Of a stretch of 5,322 nt of DNA, positions 1 through 5,322 are shown piece by piece. The stretch is from Campylobacteraceae bacterium (GTDB taxonomy: Bacteria > Campylobacterota > Campylobacteria > Campylobacterales > Sulfurovaceae). The notes beneath the pieces were generated by a model, which saw only the letters and a program-made list of their open reading frames with translations, was not told the origin of the DNA and made no database searches. Positions within the stretch are counted from its first letter, which is position 1. Each line of letters starts with the position of its first letter. The stretch lies in the NCBI GenBank assembly GCA_026995985.1, contig JALWNF010000086.1, forward strand, positions 1-5,322. The letters run 5' to 3'. Position numbers and translations under genes: made by a program.

Positions 1-223
1 TAAGCTGTTCATTTAACACCTTAATCTGCTCTTCATAAGAGGAAATAGTAGCTTTTGCCTTTTGGACAACTTCAGTAAGTTGTGCAATCTGTTCAAGAAT
101 CTCATCTCGTTTTTTAGCTTTTTTTGCCAACTTTTTTTGTGCAGCTTCAATTTGTGGTGTAAAGTCATCAATAGACTTATCTAACTTTGAAAGTTCAATT
201 AACTCTTCTAAATGTTTATTCAA
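1..223 (-). CDS. FlgZ/HP0958-like coiled-coil zinc-ribbon protein, N-terminal part (cut by window edge)
   Basis: Only the first 74 codons are present; the 3' part lies left of base 1. The visible protein opens NKHLEELIELSKLDKSID and continues as a Lys/Glu/Gln-rich helix with no glycine, as expected for a long coiled coil. The opening matches what I remember of H. pylori HP0958 (MNTHLKQLIEISHLDKEID), a protein of about 250 residues with an N-terminal coiled coil and a C-terminal Cys4 zinc ribbon. That protein is linked to flagellar assembly through RpoN stability and flaA mRNA binding. The zinc ribbon cannot be checked here. The start is TTG at 223-221: AAGGA lies 6 nt upstream, and an in-frame TAG two codons upstream (229-227) rules out a longer form. 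The gene lies 102 nt downstream of the Nif3-like gene, and that gap is largely filled by a palindromic repeat. The family is fairly sure; the flagellar role in this organism is inferred. Confidence 0.72.
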   Translation of the reverse strand, partial: MNKHLEELIELSKLDKSIDDFTPQIEAAQKKLAKKAKKRDEILEQIAQLTEVVQKAKATISSYEEQIKVLNEQL

Positions 224-229
224 TCTCTA

Positions 230-235
230 TCCTTT
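230..235 (-). promoter_or_regulatory. Ribosome binding site deciding a TTG start
   Basis: AAAGGA on the minus strand is followed by a 6-nt spacer (TAGAGA) and TTG. The spacer contains an in-frame TAG, so TTG at 223-221 is the first possible start for the flgZ-like gene. Confidence 0.65.
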
Positions 236-266
236 GGGAGTTTAAAGCGTCTTTTTTGTGGAAATC

Positions 267-327
267 AGGGTCTGGTGTAAAATATTTTATGTAACATAGT
301 AAAGTGAAATATTTTATACCTGACCCT
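267..327. repeat. Large imperfect palindrome, REP/RAYT- or MITE-like
   Basis: Two 24-nt arms (267-290 and 304-327) surround a 13-nt loop (291-303). By hand pairing I count 20 Watson-Crick pairs, 3 G-T pairs and a single mismatch (T273/T321). The outer ends are AGGGTC and GACCCT, and the inner parts are rich in AAAATATTT. Short palindromes with GGGTC-type ends are typical of elements mobilised by REP-associated Y1 tyrosine transposases (RAYTs); I see no transposase here, so the element would be non-autonomous. It fills most of the space between the Nif3-like and flgZ-like genes, and its left end on the minus strand overlaps the Nif3 stop codon (328-326). In RNA it could fold into a long AT-rich hairpin that shields or processes the mRNA. 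It lacks the GC-rich stem and U-run of an intrinsic terminator. The inverted repeat is directly visible; the element family is inference. Confidence 0.62.
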
Positions 328-1054
328 AGAACCCTATTATTTCAAACGGATTTTGTGATTGCGTGATTATACCTAAAACTCCTAAATTTTCCAACTCACC
401 TTTTAGTATCTGTGAAAAAAACTGCTCACTCTCATAGTGTCCAATATCTACCATCATAAGCTCTTGACTCATAGCCTTCATGGCATCGTGGTACTTAATA
501 TCACCTGTTAAAAAGCAGTCAGCCTCTACCTCATCTATTAGTGAAGCCCCTGCTCCTGTAGTTAATGCTATAGAGTTGATTTTCTCTTTAGGCAATACAA
601 CTTTTAACACCTCCAAACCTAACTTCTCTTTTATAAGTGCCAAAAGCTCATCTTTTGACCACTCTCCTGTAGCTTTACAGACAAACTCCTCTTGTGACTC
701 TATCTTAAAGCCTAAGACTTTTTCAAAAACATAAGAGTTTAAGTGAGTCTTGTCAAAGTTAGTGTGCATAGCAATAAGTGAAATATTTTTTTTAACCATT
801 ATCTCTAATAGATTTGCAGGGTAAACAGAAAAATCTAGTGACTTAAGCCCAGAGAAGATAAGTGGGTGATGGACAATAAAAAGAGTATTCTCTTTTGCAC
901 TCTCTAAACTCTCTTTGTCGATGTCAAGTCCTATAGCAATCTGTTCAAATTCACGGTTCATATCGCCTACAAGCAGACCTGAATTATCCCATTTCTCTTG
1001 TAGTTCAAATGGGCTTATAGTGTTTAATTTTTCATATATATCTTTTATTTTCAT
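326..1054 (-). CDS. Nif3-like dinuclear metal-centre hexameric protein (YbgI/YqfO family)
   Basis: The protein has 242 residues, the length of the short family form (E. coli YbgI type) that lacks the inserted PII-like domain of YqfO. Expected metal ligands are all present: H62-H63 in VHHPLIF, H97 and D101 in MHTNFD, and H206 with E210 in GHYESE. The N-terminal WDNSGLLVG (22-30) and GDIKYHDAM (184-192) are also family hallmarks. Members form hexameric rings with two metals per subunit. The cellular role is unsettled: the name GTP cyclohydrolase 1 type 2 is used in databases, and I recall GTP hydrolysis being reported for the H. pylori homologue. The ATG overlaps the glyQ stop as ATGA with no clear Shine-Dalgarno, so translation is probably coupled to glyQ. 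The C-terminus reads SQNPFEII then GF; homologues often stop near NPFxYI, so the last two codons and the TAG may have been shaped by the adjoining palindrome. Confidence 0.93.
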   Translation of the reverse strand: MKIKDIYEKLNTISPFELQEKWDNSGLLVGDMNREFEQIAIGLDIDKESLESAKENTLFIVHHPLIFSGLKSLDFSVYPANLLEIMVKKNISLIAMHTNFDKTHLNSYVFEKVLGFKIESQEEFVCKATGEWSKDELLALIKEKLGLEVLKVVLPKEKINSIALTTGAGASLIDEVEADCFLTGDIKYHDAMKAMSQELMMVDIGHYESEQFFSQILKGELENLGVLGIITQSQNPFEIIGF

Positions 1055-1947
1055 TTTGCATTTACACGCTTATTTCGCTCTTCTTCTTGTTCTTTATATA
1101 ATTTTGCACAACCTATTGCCAATTCACGAACCTTTAAAATATAGTTCTGACGTTGAGCCTGTGAAATCGCTTTTCTAGCATCAAGCACATTAAACGCATG
1201 ACTCGCCACCATACATTGGTCATAAGCAGGAAGGGGCAAACCATTATCAAGACACAATTTACACTCAGCTGAAGCATCATCAAAATCTTTAAGCAACTTC
1301 TCTACATTGGCTACTTCAAAGTGATATTTAGAGAACTCATACTCACTCTCTTTATGAACATCTGCATAGGTTGTAATACTATCGCCTTGCTTGTTCCAAA
1401 CAATATCAAAAACAGACTCAACCCCTTGTAGATACATAGCCAATCTCTCTGTACCATAAGTAATCTCAACAGCCACAGGGTCACAAGCAATCCCACCTAC
1501 TTGTTGAAAATAGGTAAATTGAGTAACCTCCATACCATCAAGCCAAACCTCCCAACCAAGCCCCCATGCACCAAGTGTTGGAGACTCCCAATTATCTTCT
1601 ACAAAGCGAATATCATGCTCTTTTAGATTTAATCCTAAATACTCTAAGGACTTTAGATAAAGCTCTTGAATATTGTCAGGACTTGGTTTTATCAATACTT
1701 GAAACTGATAGTAAGCTCCTAATCGGTTTGGATTCTCTCCATATCGTCCATCGGTTGGTCTTCTACTTGGTGCAACATAAGCTGTACTCCAAGGTTTGCT
1801 ATCAAGACTTCTTAAAAGTGTAGCAGGGTGAAATGTTCCTGCTCCTGCTGGTATGTCGTAGGGTTGGACAATGTTACAGCCTTGCTCTGCCCAGAATTGT
1901 TGTAGTTTTAGTAGTAGTTCGCTAAATGTTAGTGCATTTTTGTTCAT
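1051..1947 (-). CDS. glyQ: Glycine--tRNA ligase alpha subunit
   Basis: This 298-residue protein is the catalytic alpha subunit of the alpha2-beta2 bacterial glycyl-tRNA synthetase, which activates glycine with ATP and charges tRNA-Gly in the cytoplasm. Family signatures are plain: [19 protein letters not shown] near the start, [16 protein letters not shown] (28-43), [21 protein letters not shown] (61-81), the motif 2 region [20 protein letters not shown] (114-133), [13 protein letters not shown] (140-152) and class II motif 3 [10 protein letters not shown] (165-174). Length is normal. The beta subunit gene glyS, which supplies most tRNA recognition, is not next door; separate glyQ and glyS loci are the rule in Campylobacterota as I remember them. 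The ATG at 1947 has AGGA 9 nt upstream, and this Shine-Dalgarno overlaps the purE stop (TAGGA, 1961-1957). purE lies 11 nt upstream, and the Nif3-like gene overlaps the glyQ end by 4 nt, so the gene sits inside an operon. Confidence 0.98.
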   Translation of the reverse strand: MNKNALTFSELLLKLQQFWAEQGCNIVQPYDIPAGAGTFHPATLLRSLDSKPWSTAYVAPSRRPTDGRYGENPNRLGAYYQFQVLIKPSPDNIQELYLKSLEYLGLNLKEHDIRFVEDNWESPTLGAWGLGWEVWLDGMEVTQFTYFQQVGGIACDPVAVEITYGTERLAMYLQGVESVFDIVWNKQGDSITTYADVHKESEYEFSKYHFEVANVEKLLKDFDDASAECKLCLDNGLPLPAYDQCMVASHAFNVLDARKAISQAQRQNYILKVRELAIGCAKLYKEQEEERNKRVNAK

Positions 1948-1956
1948 TATATATTA

Positions 1957-1961
1957 TCCTA
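1957..1961 (-). promoter_or_regulatory. Ribosome binding site of glyQ fused to the purE stop codon
   Basis: TAGGA on the minus strand holds the purE stop (TAG, 1961-1959) and the glyQ Shine-Dalgarno (AGGA, 1960-1957), with 9 nt to the glyQ ATG. The arrangement lets ribosomes finishing purE restart on glyQ. Confidence 0.55.
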
Positions 1962-2453
1962 CAAAATTACTTCAACAGTACTAGAGTCAAGCTCAACCTT
2001 TTTAGCCTTAGAGATTCTATCCTCTTGCAATTTTATTCTTAACTCATCATCTTGAAGTGCCATAATCTGAATTGCTAAGTAGGCTGCATTTACAGCCCCT
2101 GCTTTACCAATAGCAACTGTTCCTACAGGCATTCCTGCTGGCATCATTACTGTACTCAATAAGGCATCTTCTCCTCTTAGCTCTCCACTTGCCATTGGAA
2201 CACCCAAGACAGGCTTTGTTGTAGTTGCAGCTAAAGCACCTGCTAGGTGGGCTGCCATTCCTGCTGCTGCTATGAAGACTTGAGCTCCTTTTTCTTCTGC
2301 CTCTTTAATATAGTTTTTTGTTCTATCTGGACTTCTGTGTGCTGATGAGATAATAAGCTCATAAGGAACACCAAACTTTTTAAGTGTCTCTGCACACTCA
2401 CTCATAACACTGTAGTCACTCTTAGAACCAATCACAATCGATACAAATTTCAT
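1959..2453 (-). CDS. purE: N5-carboxyaminoimidazole ribonucleotide mutase, class I PurE
   Basis: The protein has 164 residues and converts N5-CAIR to CAIR in de novo purine synthesis, working after PurK; purK is not in this window. Landmarks are IGSKSD (8-13), which binds the phosphoribosyl group, SAHRSPDR (37-44) with catalytic H39, [13 protein letters not shown] (64-76), PVLGVP (81-86) and [20 protein letters not shown] (108-127). Two positions differ from E. coli: AAHLPG is AAHLAG here, and QMP is MMP (M103). Length is that of class I enzymes. The frame is open upstream to a TTG at 2531, but the start at 2453 is chosen because GGAGGA lies 5 nt before it and because homologues begin close to [10 protein letters not shown]. 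Upstream lie a candidate 27-codon ORF and the U32 gene; glyQ follows after 11 nt. Confidence 0.96.
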   Translation of the reverse strand: MKFVSIVIGSKSDYSVMSECAETLKKFGVPYELIISSAHRSPDRTKNYIKEAEEKGAQVFIAAAGMAAHLAGALAATTTKPVLGVPMASGELRGEDALLSTVMMPAGMPVGTVAIGKAGAVNAAYLAIQIMALQDDELRIKLQEDRISKAKKVELDSSTVEVIL

Positions 2454-2458
2454 CTCTT

Positions 2459-2464
2459 TCCTCC
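2459..2464 (-). promoter_or_regulatory. Strong ribosome binding site that sets the purE start
   Basis: GGAGGA with a 5-nt spacer (AAGAG) precedes the ATG at 2453. It is the best Shine-Dalgarno in the window and argues against the longer in-frame starts at 2498 (ATG) and 2531 (TTG), neither of which has a comparable site. Confidence 0.75.
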
Positions 2465-2499
2465 ATAAAAATAGAATAATAACTACTTTTCTCTTCATA

Positions 2500-2583
2500 T
2501 CAGCCAAATAGCCAAGAGAAAAACTTAGCAATAGCCTCTATTACTTTCATAAAAAAAGCTACTATCTTCTCTAGTGTCTCCAT
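2500..2583 (-). CDS. Candidate small protein, 27 residues, amphipathic and aromatic-rich
   Basis: I read this by hand in the gap between the U32 gene and purE. An ATG at 2583 follows the U32 stop after 2 nt, and 27 codons end at TGA (2502-2500). The peptide begins METLEKIVAFF and ends AKFFSWLFG. Charged residues E2, E5, K6, K13, E16 and K20 are spaced three or more apart among Ile, Val, Leu and six Phe plus one Trp, as in a helix that lies along or inserts into the membrane. There is no Shine-Dalgarno of note, so translation would rely on coupling from the U32 stop. I do not recognise it. It could be a real small membrane protein, a translated leader affecting purE (start 46 nt downstream), or chance. 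Placement right behind a stop and the regular composition favour a real ORF; conservation is untested. Confidence 0.42.
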   Translation of the reverse strand: METLEKIVAFFMKVIEAIAKFFSWLFG

Positions 2584-2585
2584 AA

Positions 2586-3887
2586 TTAGGCATTAAGTGC
2601 CAGACCCTTTTTAGCTTTTGCTTCTGCAATTCCTCTTCTTAAGATAGTATAGCTTGGTAGTTTAACAGGCAAAACAATATCGTTTAAATCCCCACTATGA
2701 ATACACTTAAACTCTTTTCCTGTAGTAGAGATTATCTTTTTAAACTCAATAAAAAATGACTCACCCTCTTTAGTAACTCTACACTCTTCATTCTCAATCT
2801 CTTCAATAGTTACTCCAACAGGCAGAACTATCTCTACTCTGTCACCTACACAAGTTTTATCTTTACATCTCCAAGTTAAGCCATCTTCGCTAACCAAACC
2901 TGCTACTTGGTGAGTTCCATCTTGAATAGTAAAGCCGTGAGATTGAGTATTGTTTCTCTCAAAAGGTTTAGAGAGCAAGTAGGCATCGGTAAAGCCTCTG
3001 TTTTGTGTGGTATGTAACTCTTTTTGGTACTTTGAAGCATCAAATCTACCTGCATAGTAGTCATCAATAGCTTCTCTATAGGCTTTAGTTACTACCCCTA
3101 CATAGTAAGGAGACTTGGTTCGTCCTTCAATTTTAAGAGAATCAATAACCCCTGAAGATAAAATCTTATCTATATGAGAAGCCATATTCATATCTTTTGA
3201 GTTCATAATGTAGGTTCCAACCCCCTCCTCTTCATCAAGTCTAAAGGTAGTATTTGTCTCTGGATTATGAGCATATATCTCATAAGGGAAACGACAATCG
3301 TTTGCACAACTTCCACGATTTGGTACACGACCTGTCTGAAGAGCCGATACTAAACAACGACCACTATAGGCAAAACACATAGAGCCATGCACAAAAATCT
3401 CTAACTCCAAATCGGGTAAGACCTTTTTAATAGCTTCACAATCTTTTAAAGATATTTCACGTGCTACGATAATACGCTCTACCCCCATATCGTAGTAGAC
3501 TTGTGCATCTAAGACATTCATAACATTGGCTTGAGTAGAGAGATGAATAGGAATATCTGGGGCAATCTTTCGTGCCATTGCCACTACCCCTGGGCTAGAT
3601 ACAATAAGTGCATCGGGCTTTAGCTCGGCTATTTTTGCAATATGATTCTCATATAGTTTTAGTTGAGAGTTAAATGGAAAAGAGTTAACTGTGGAGTAGA
3701 CCTTTTTCCCTCGTTTATGAGCATAAGCAATTCCTTCTGCGTAAGAGTCCATGTCGAACTCTTTTCCTGAACGAATACGTAAAGAGAAGGTACTTGTACT
3801 TCCATAGACAGCATCAGCCCCATAGGCTAGTGCTATTTTTAACTTTTCTAAATTACCTGCTGGGGCTAAAAGTTCTGCTTTTTTCAT
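2586..3887 (-). CDS. trhP: U32 family protein, TrhP (YegQ)-like tRNA uridine-34 hydroxylation protein
   Basis: The protein has 433 residues from the start used here and resembles E. coli YegQ/TrhP, which makes 5-hydroxyuridine at wobble position 34 of tRNA and needs an iron-sulfur cluster and prephenate. Matches include LLAPAGNLEKLKIALAYGADAVY (6-28), HLSTQAN (115-121), EIFVHGSMCFAYSGRC (163-178), GTYIMNSKDM (224-233) and SLKIEGRTKSPYY (250-262). Four cysteines in C-x6-C-x15-C-x3-C spacing (C171, C178, C194, C198) equal the E. coli set and probably hold the cluster. A C-terminal beta-rich domain follows from about residue 320. Older annotations of this family read collagenase or U32 peptidase (H. 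pylori PrtC); no protease motif is visible. An ATG at 3893 is also in frame (two more residues), but 3887 is preferred because GGGA lies 7 nt upstream of it. nadA ends 62 nt upstream. The family is certain; the exact tRNA reaction is inferred from E. coli. Confidence 0.92.
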   Translation of the reverse strand: MKKAELLAPAGNLEKLKIALAYGADAVYGSTSTFSLRIRSGKEFDMDSYAEGIAYAHKRGKKVYSTVNSFPFNSQLKLYENHIAKIAELKPDALIVSSPGVVAMARKIAPDIPIHLSTQANVMNVLDAQVYYDMGVERIIVAREISLKDCEAIKKVLPDLELEIFVHGSMCFAYSGRCLVSALQTGRVPNRGSCANDCRFPYEIYAHNPETNTTFRLDEEEGVGTYIMNSKDMNMASHIDKILSSGVIDSLKIEGRTKSPYYVGVVTKAYREAIDDYYAGRFDASKYQKELHTTQNRGFTDAYLLSKPFERNNTQSHGFTIQDGTHQVAGLVSEDGLTWRCKDKTCVGDRVEIVLPVGVTIEEIENEECRVTKEGESFFIEFKKIISTTGKEFKCIHSGDLNDIVLPVKLPSYTILRRGIAEAKAKKGLALNA

Positions 3888-3949
3888 TGGCATATCCCAT
3901 ATAGTATTTTATGGAATATTACACTATAAGTAGTAAAAAACAGATTTTA
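3888..3949 (-). promoter_or_regulatory. nadA-U32 gene gap, possible weak internal promoter
   Basis: This 62-nt AT-rich spacer is the largest gap in the minus-strand run apart from the Nif3-flgZ and U32-purE gaps. On the minus strand it holds TATAGT and TAAAAT, each one mismatch from a sigma-70 -10 box, but I find no convincing -35 partner. Campylobacterota promoters often lack a good -35, so an internal start is possible but unproven. No terminator hairpin is visible after nadA; only a T-run (GTTTTTTAC) follows its stop. Confidence 0.25.
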
Positions 3950-4951
3950 TTATTTAATTGCCAACATTCTCTCTAATGCTAAGTTGGCATAATAACGAGT
4001 CTTCTCATCAACAAAAATCTCATTAATAGGCTCATTATCTTCAATAGATTTTAATGTCTTATATAAATCCTCTAAAGTAGTCTCATTCATAGTTGGACAC
4101 TCTGGTTTTGTTGAAGAGAGAACATAGGTATTTTTTTGACGCATTCTATTTACCAAGTTATACTCTGTTCCAACAGCAACTTTTTGCTCTGGGTCTAGCT
4201 CATTGACATACTTAATAAGTTGTGAAGTAGAGCCTACAAAATCAGCAACAGCCACAACAGATGGGTCACACTCTGGGTGTACTGCAATTTTTATATCAGG
4301 ATACTTCTCACGATAGAACTCAATATCATCAAGGGTAAAGAGTTGGTGAACAGAGCAGAAACCATTAAAACAGATAACATCAGCTTCAGCTGGATTACAC
4401 TCTTTTCCCTCCTCTTTAATAACACACGACTTTAACCCCATAGAGTTAGCAAAGTTTTGACCTAAACATCTATCTGGAACAAATAAAATCTTTTTGCCTG
4501 ACTCCAACCCTTTTTCTATAATTTTATAAGCATTAGATGAAGTACAGACCATTCCACCCATCTCTCCTACTTTTGCCTTTACAGTTGCATCACTATTTAT
4601 GTAAGTAATTGGTAATATATCTTCCTTTTTTATACCATGCTCTACCATATAATCTACAGACTCATCAAAATAGCTCTTGTCTATCATTCTTGCCATGGCA
4701 CAACATGCAATCTTAGGCATTAGTACTCGCTTCTCTGGAGCAATTATCTTAACACTCTGCCCCATAAAACCAACACCACAAAAGACTACCCATGGATTGT
4801 TATCGGCTTTACACTTTCTTGCAAGTTCTAAACTATCTCCTGTTATGTCTGCCATCTCAAATACTTCATCACGTTGATAGAAATGTCCTACTACCGTTAC
4901 AGGTAACTCTCTTTTAAGTCTCTCTATCTCTGCTCTATAATCTATACCCAT
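3950..4951 (-). CDS. nadA: Quinolinate synthase
   Basis: The protein has 333 residues. NadA condenses iminoaspartate (from NadB) with dihydroxyacetone phosphate to quinolinate in NAD synthesis, using an oxygen-sensitive [4Fe-4S] cluster. The three cluster ligands are recognisable: C84 in IACCAMARM, C199 in FNGFCSVH and C285 in KPECPTMNE. Substrate-site motifs are GHFYQ (22-26, H23 and Y25), TYINSDATVKA (116-126), CTSSNA (136-141), HPEC (225-228) and GSTSQL (240-245). The length suits the compact form found in Thermotoga and many anaerobes rather than the longer E. coli protein. Twelve cysteines in all is rich for this size. nadB and nadC are not in the window. The ATG at 4951 has TAAGG with a 7-nt spacer. 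It is the first gene of the minus-strand run and is divergent from plsY across 84 nt. Confidence 0.97.
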   Translation of the reverse strand: MGIDYRAEIERLKRELPVTVVGHFYQRDEVFEMADITGDSLELARKCKADNNPWVVFCGVGFMGQSVKIIAPEKRVLMPKIACCAMARMIDKSYFDESVDYMVEHGIKKEDILPITYINSDATVKAKVGEMGGMVCTSSNAYKIIEKGLESGKKILFVPDRCLGQNFANSMGLKSCVIKEEGKECNPAEADVICFNGFCSVHQLFTLDDIEFYREKYPDIKIAVHPECDPSVVAVADFVGSTSQLIKYVNELDPEQKVAVGTEYNLVNRMRQKNTYVLSSTKPECPTMNETTLEDLYKTLKSIEDNEPINEIFVDEKTRYYANLALERMLAIK

Positions 4952-5035
4952 TTTTTTGCCTTAAGTGATAATTTAGGGAAAAATACCATATTTTTCGTTA
5001 AAATTGCGACACGAATAATTAATCTTGGAGATTTT
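4952..5035. promoter_or_regulatory. Divergent promoter region between nadA and plsY
   Basis: The 84-nt AT-rich gap must carry the start signals for nadA (leftward) and plsY (rightward) unless plsY is driven from within nadA. For plsY, AATAAT at 5014-5019 is one mismatch from TATAAT, but a start from it would leave only about 10 nt before the ATG; GATAAT at 4967-4972 is another option. For nadA no single -10 stands out on the minus strand. Both genes have ribosome sites here: TAAGG before nadA and GGAG (5027-5030) before plsY. A perfect inverted repeat lies between them. Confidence 0.45.
4978..4996. promoter_or_regulatory. Perfect 8-bp inverted repeat, possible operator
   Basis: GAAAAATA (4978-4985) and TATTTTTC (4989-4996) are exact reverse complements around CCA. 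The 19-bp site is 26 nt from the nadA ATG and 39 nt from the plsY ATG, where a repressor dimer could cover either promoter. I cannot name a regulator, and AT-rich DNA makes such repeats easier to find by chance. Confidence 0.35.
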
Positions 5036-5322
5036 ATGACAAATATTATGCTTTACATAACTGCTTACCTCCTGTCGGCTATTCCTTTTGGATTTATTTT
5101 AGCAAAAGTTTTTGCAGGAGTTGATGTACGAAATGAGGGTAGTGGAAATATTGGAGCTACCAATGTACTTCGTGTCTTAAAAGAGAAAGCTCCCCATTTA
5201 GCAAAAAAGCTTACCATTGCTACTTTTGTTCTCGATGCTCTAAAGGGTGCTGTTGTTGTTTTAGTTGCAATGGCTCTAGGGGCTGAGCCTAGTGTACTTT
5301 GGACTATTGCAGTTCTTTCTGT
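5036..5322 (+). CDS. plsY: Glycerol-3-phosphate acyltransferase PlsY, N-terminal part (cut by window edge)
   Basis: The first 95 codons are present; the family is about 200 residues, so roughly half is missing. PlsY is an integral inner-membrane enzyme that transfers the acyl chain from acyl-phosphate (made by PlsX) to sn-glycerol-3-phosphate, giving lysophosphatidic acid, the first step of phospholipid synthesis. The sequence shows a first membrane helix (about residues 4-27) with SAIPFG (14-19), then the signature DVRNEGSGNIGATNVLR (30-46), whose glycine-rich core forms the substrate site, and then LDALKG (66-71), the usual DxxKG element, at the start of a second hydrophobic segment. The ATG at 5036 has GGAG 5 nt upstream; an internal ATG at 5048 is less likely. 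It is the only plus-strand gene here and diverges from nadA. Confidence 0.95.
   Translation, partial: MTNIMLYITAYLLSAIPFGFILAKVFAGVDVRNEGSGNIGATNVLRVLKEKAPHLAKKLTIATFVLDALKGAVVVLVAMALGAEPSVLWTIAVLS

Noticed and set aside
267..327. Palindrome as an intrinsic terminator
   Set aside because: The stem is long but AT-rich at its inner end, and no U-tract directly follows on either strand; a mobile-element palindrome fits better.
480..734. Open frame on the plus strand inside the Nif3-like gene (also 915-1178)
   Set aside because: Antisense to a well-supported gene, with Ser/Pro-rich low-quality translation and no ribosome site or family resemblance.
1566..1823. Plus-strand open frame inside glyQ, and a minus-strand out-of-frame one at 1311-1496
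   Set aside because: Both overlap highly conserved glyQ motifs in other frames and show no signature of their own.
2454..2498. Hydrophobic N-terminal extension of PurE as a signal or membrane anchor
   Set aside because: PurE is cytoplasmic, the start at 2453 has the strong GGAGGA site, and the extension is outside the family alignment.
2586..3887. U32 protein as a secreted collagenase
   Set aside because: No signal peptide, and the four-cysteine pattern and length match the YegQ/TrhP tRNA-modification group; the collagenase label is historical.
3897..3914. Short inverted repeat CCATA...TATGG upstream of the U32 gene
   Set aside because: Only 5-bp arms with an 8-nt gap in AT-rich DNA; not distinguishable from chance.
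3933..3941. T-run after nadA as an intrinsic terminator
   Set aside because: No GC-rich stem precedes the run on the minus strand.
4677..4877. Plus-strand open frame inside nadA
   Set aside because: Antisense shadow of conserved nadA codons; no upstream ribosome site seen.
1..5322. CRISPR array, tRNA, defence island or prophage
   Set aside because: No spaced direct repeats, cloverleaf or relevant gene families found; almost all the sequence is taken up by housekeeping genes.

Overview
The window is a dense, AT-rich stretch of bacterial housekeeping genes. It most likely comes from a Campylobacterota genome, and a free-living sulfur oxidiser such as Sulfurimonas or Sulfurovum is my best guess. 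The main argument is gene order. A FlgZ/HP0958-like coiled-coil protein, a short Nif3-family protein and glyQ lie side by side, as I remember for Helicobacter pylori HP0958-HP0959-HP0960. I also recall a U32 protein, purE, glyQ, Nif3 and a coiled-coil gene in that order in Campylobacter jejuni. The class I PurE starting MKFVSI, the NadA with a PKIACCAMARM segment, and a glyQ without an adjacent glyS fit the same phylum. The genus is inference.

Layout: six clear genes lie on the minus strand and read from right to left. They are nadA (4951-3950), a U32/TrhP-type tRNA hydroxylation protein (about 3887-2586), purE (2453-1959), glyQ (1947-1051), the Nif3-like gene (1054-326), and the first 74 codons of a flgZ-like gene that runs off the left edge (223-1). 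plsY starts divergently at 5036 on the plus strand and is cut by the right edge. Spacing is tight from the U32 gene to the Nif3 gene: 2 nt to a candidate small ORF, 11 nt between purE and glyQ, and a 4-nt ATGA overlap between glyQ and the Nif3 gene. This looks like one transcription unit, possibly led by nadA, with an internal start possible in the 62-nt gap before the U32 gene.

The genes do not form one pathway. They cover NAD synthesis (nadA), tRNA wobble modification (U32), purine synthesis (purE), tRNA charging (glyQ), a metal-binding protein of unsettled role (Nif3), flagellar control (flgZ) and phospholipid synthesis (plsY). This is a conserved growth-related neighbourhood, not a dedicated system.

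Three things are not explained by the standard annotation. First, a 27-codon ORF (2583-2500) encodes an amphipathic, Phe/Trp-rich peptide in the U32-purE gap. Second, a 61-bp near-perfect palindrome (267-327) bounded by AGGGTC/GACCCT resembles a REP/RAYT-type mobile palindrome and runs into the stop codon of the Nif3 gene. Third, a perfect 8-bp inverted repeat (4978-4996) sits in the nadA/plsY divergent promoter region. I see no CRISPR array, tRNA, rRNA, prophage or defence genes. No gene-free stretch exceeds 300 bases.
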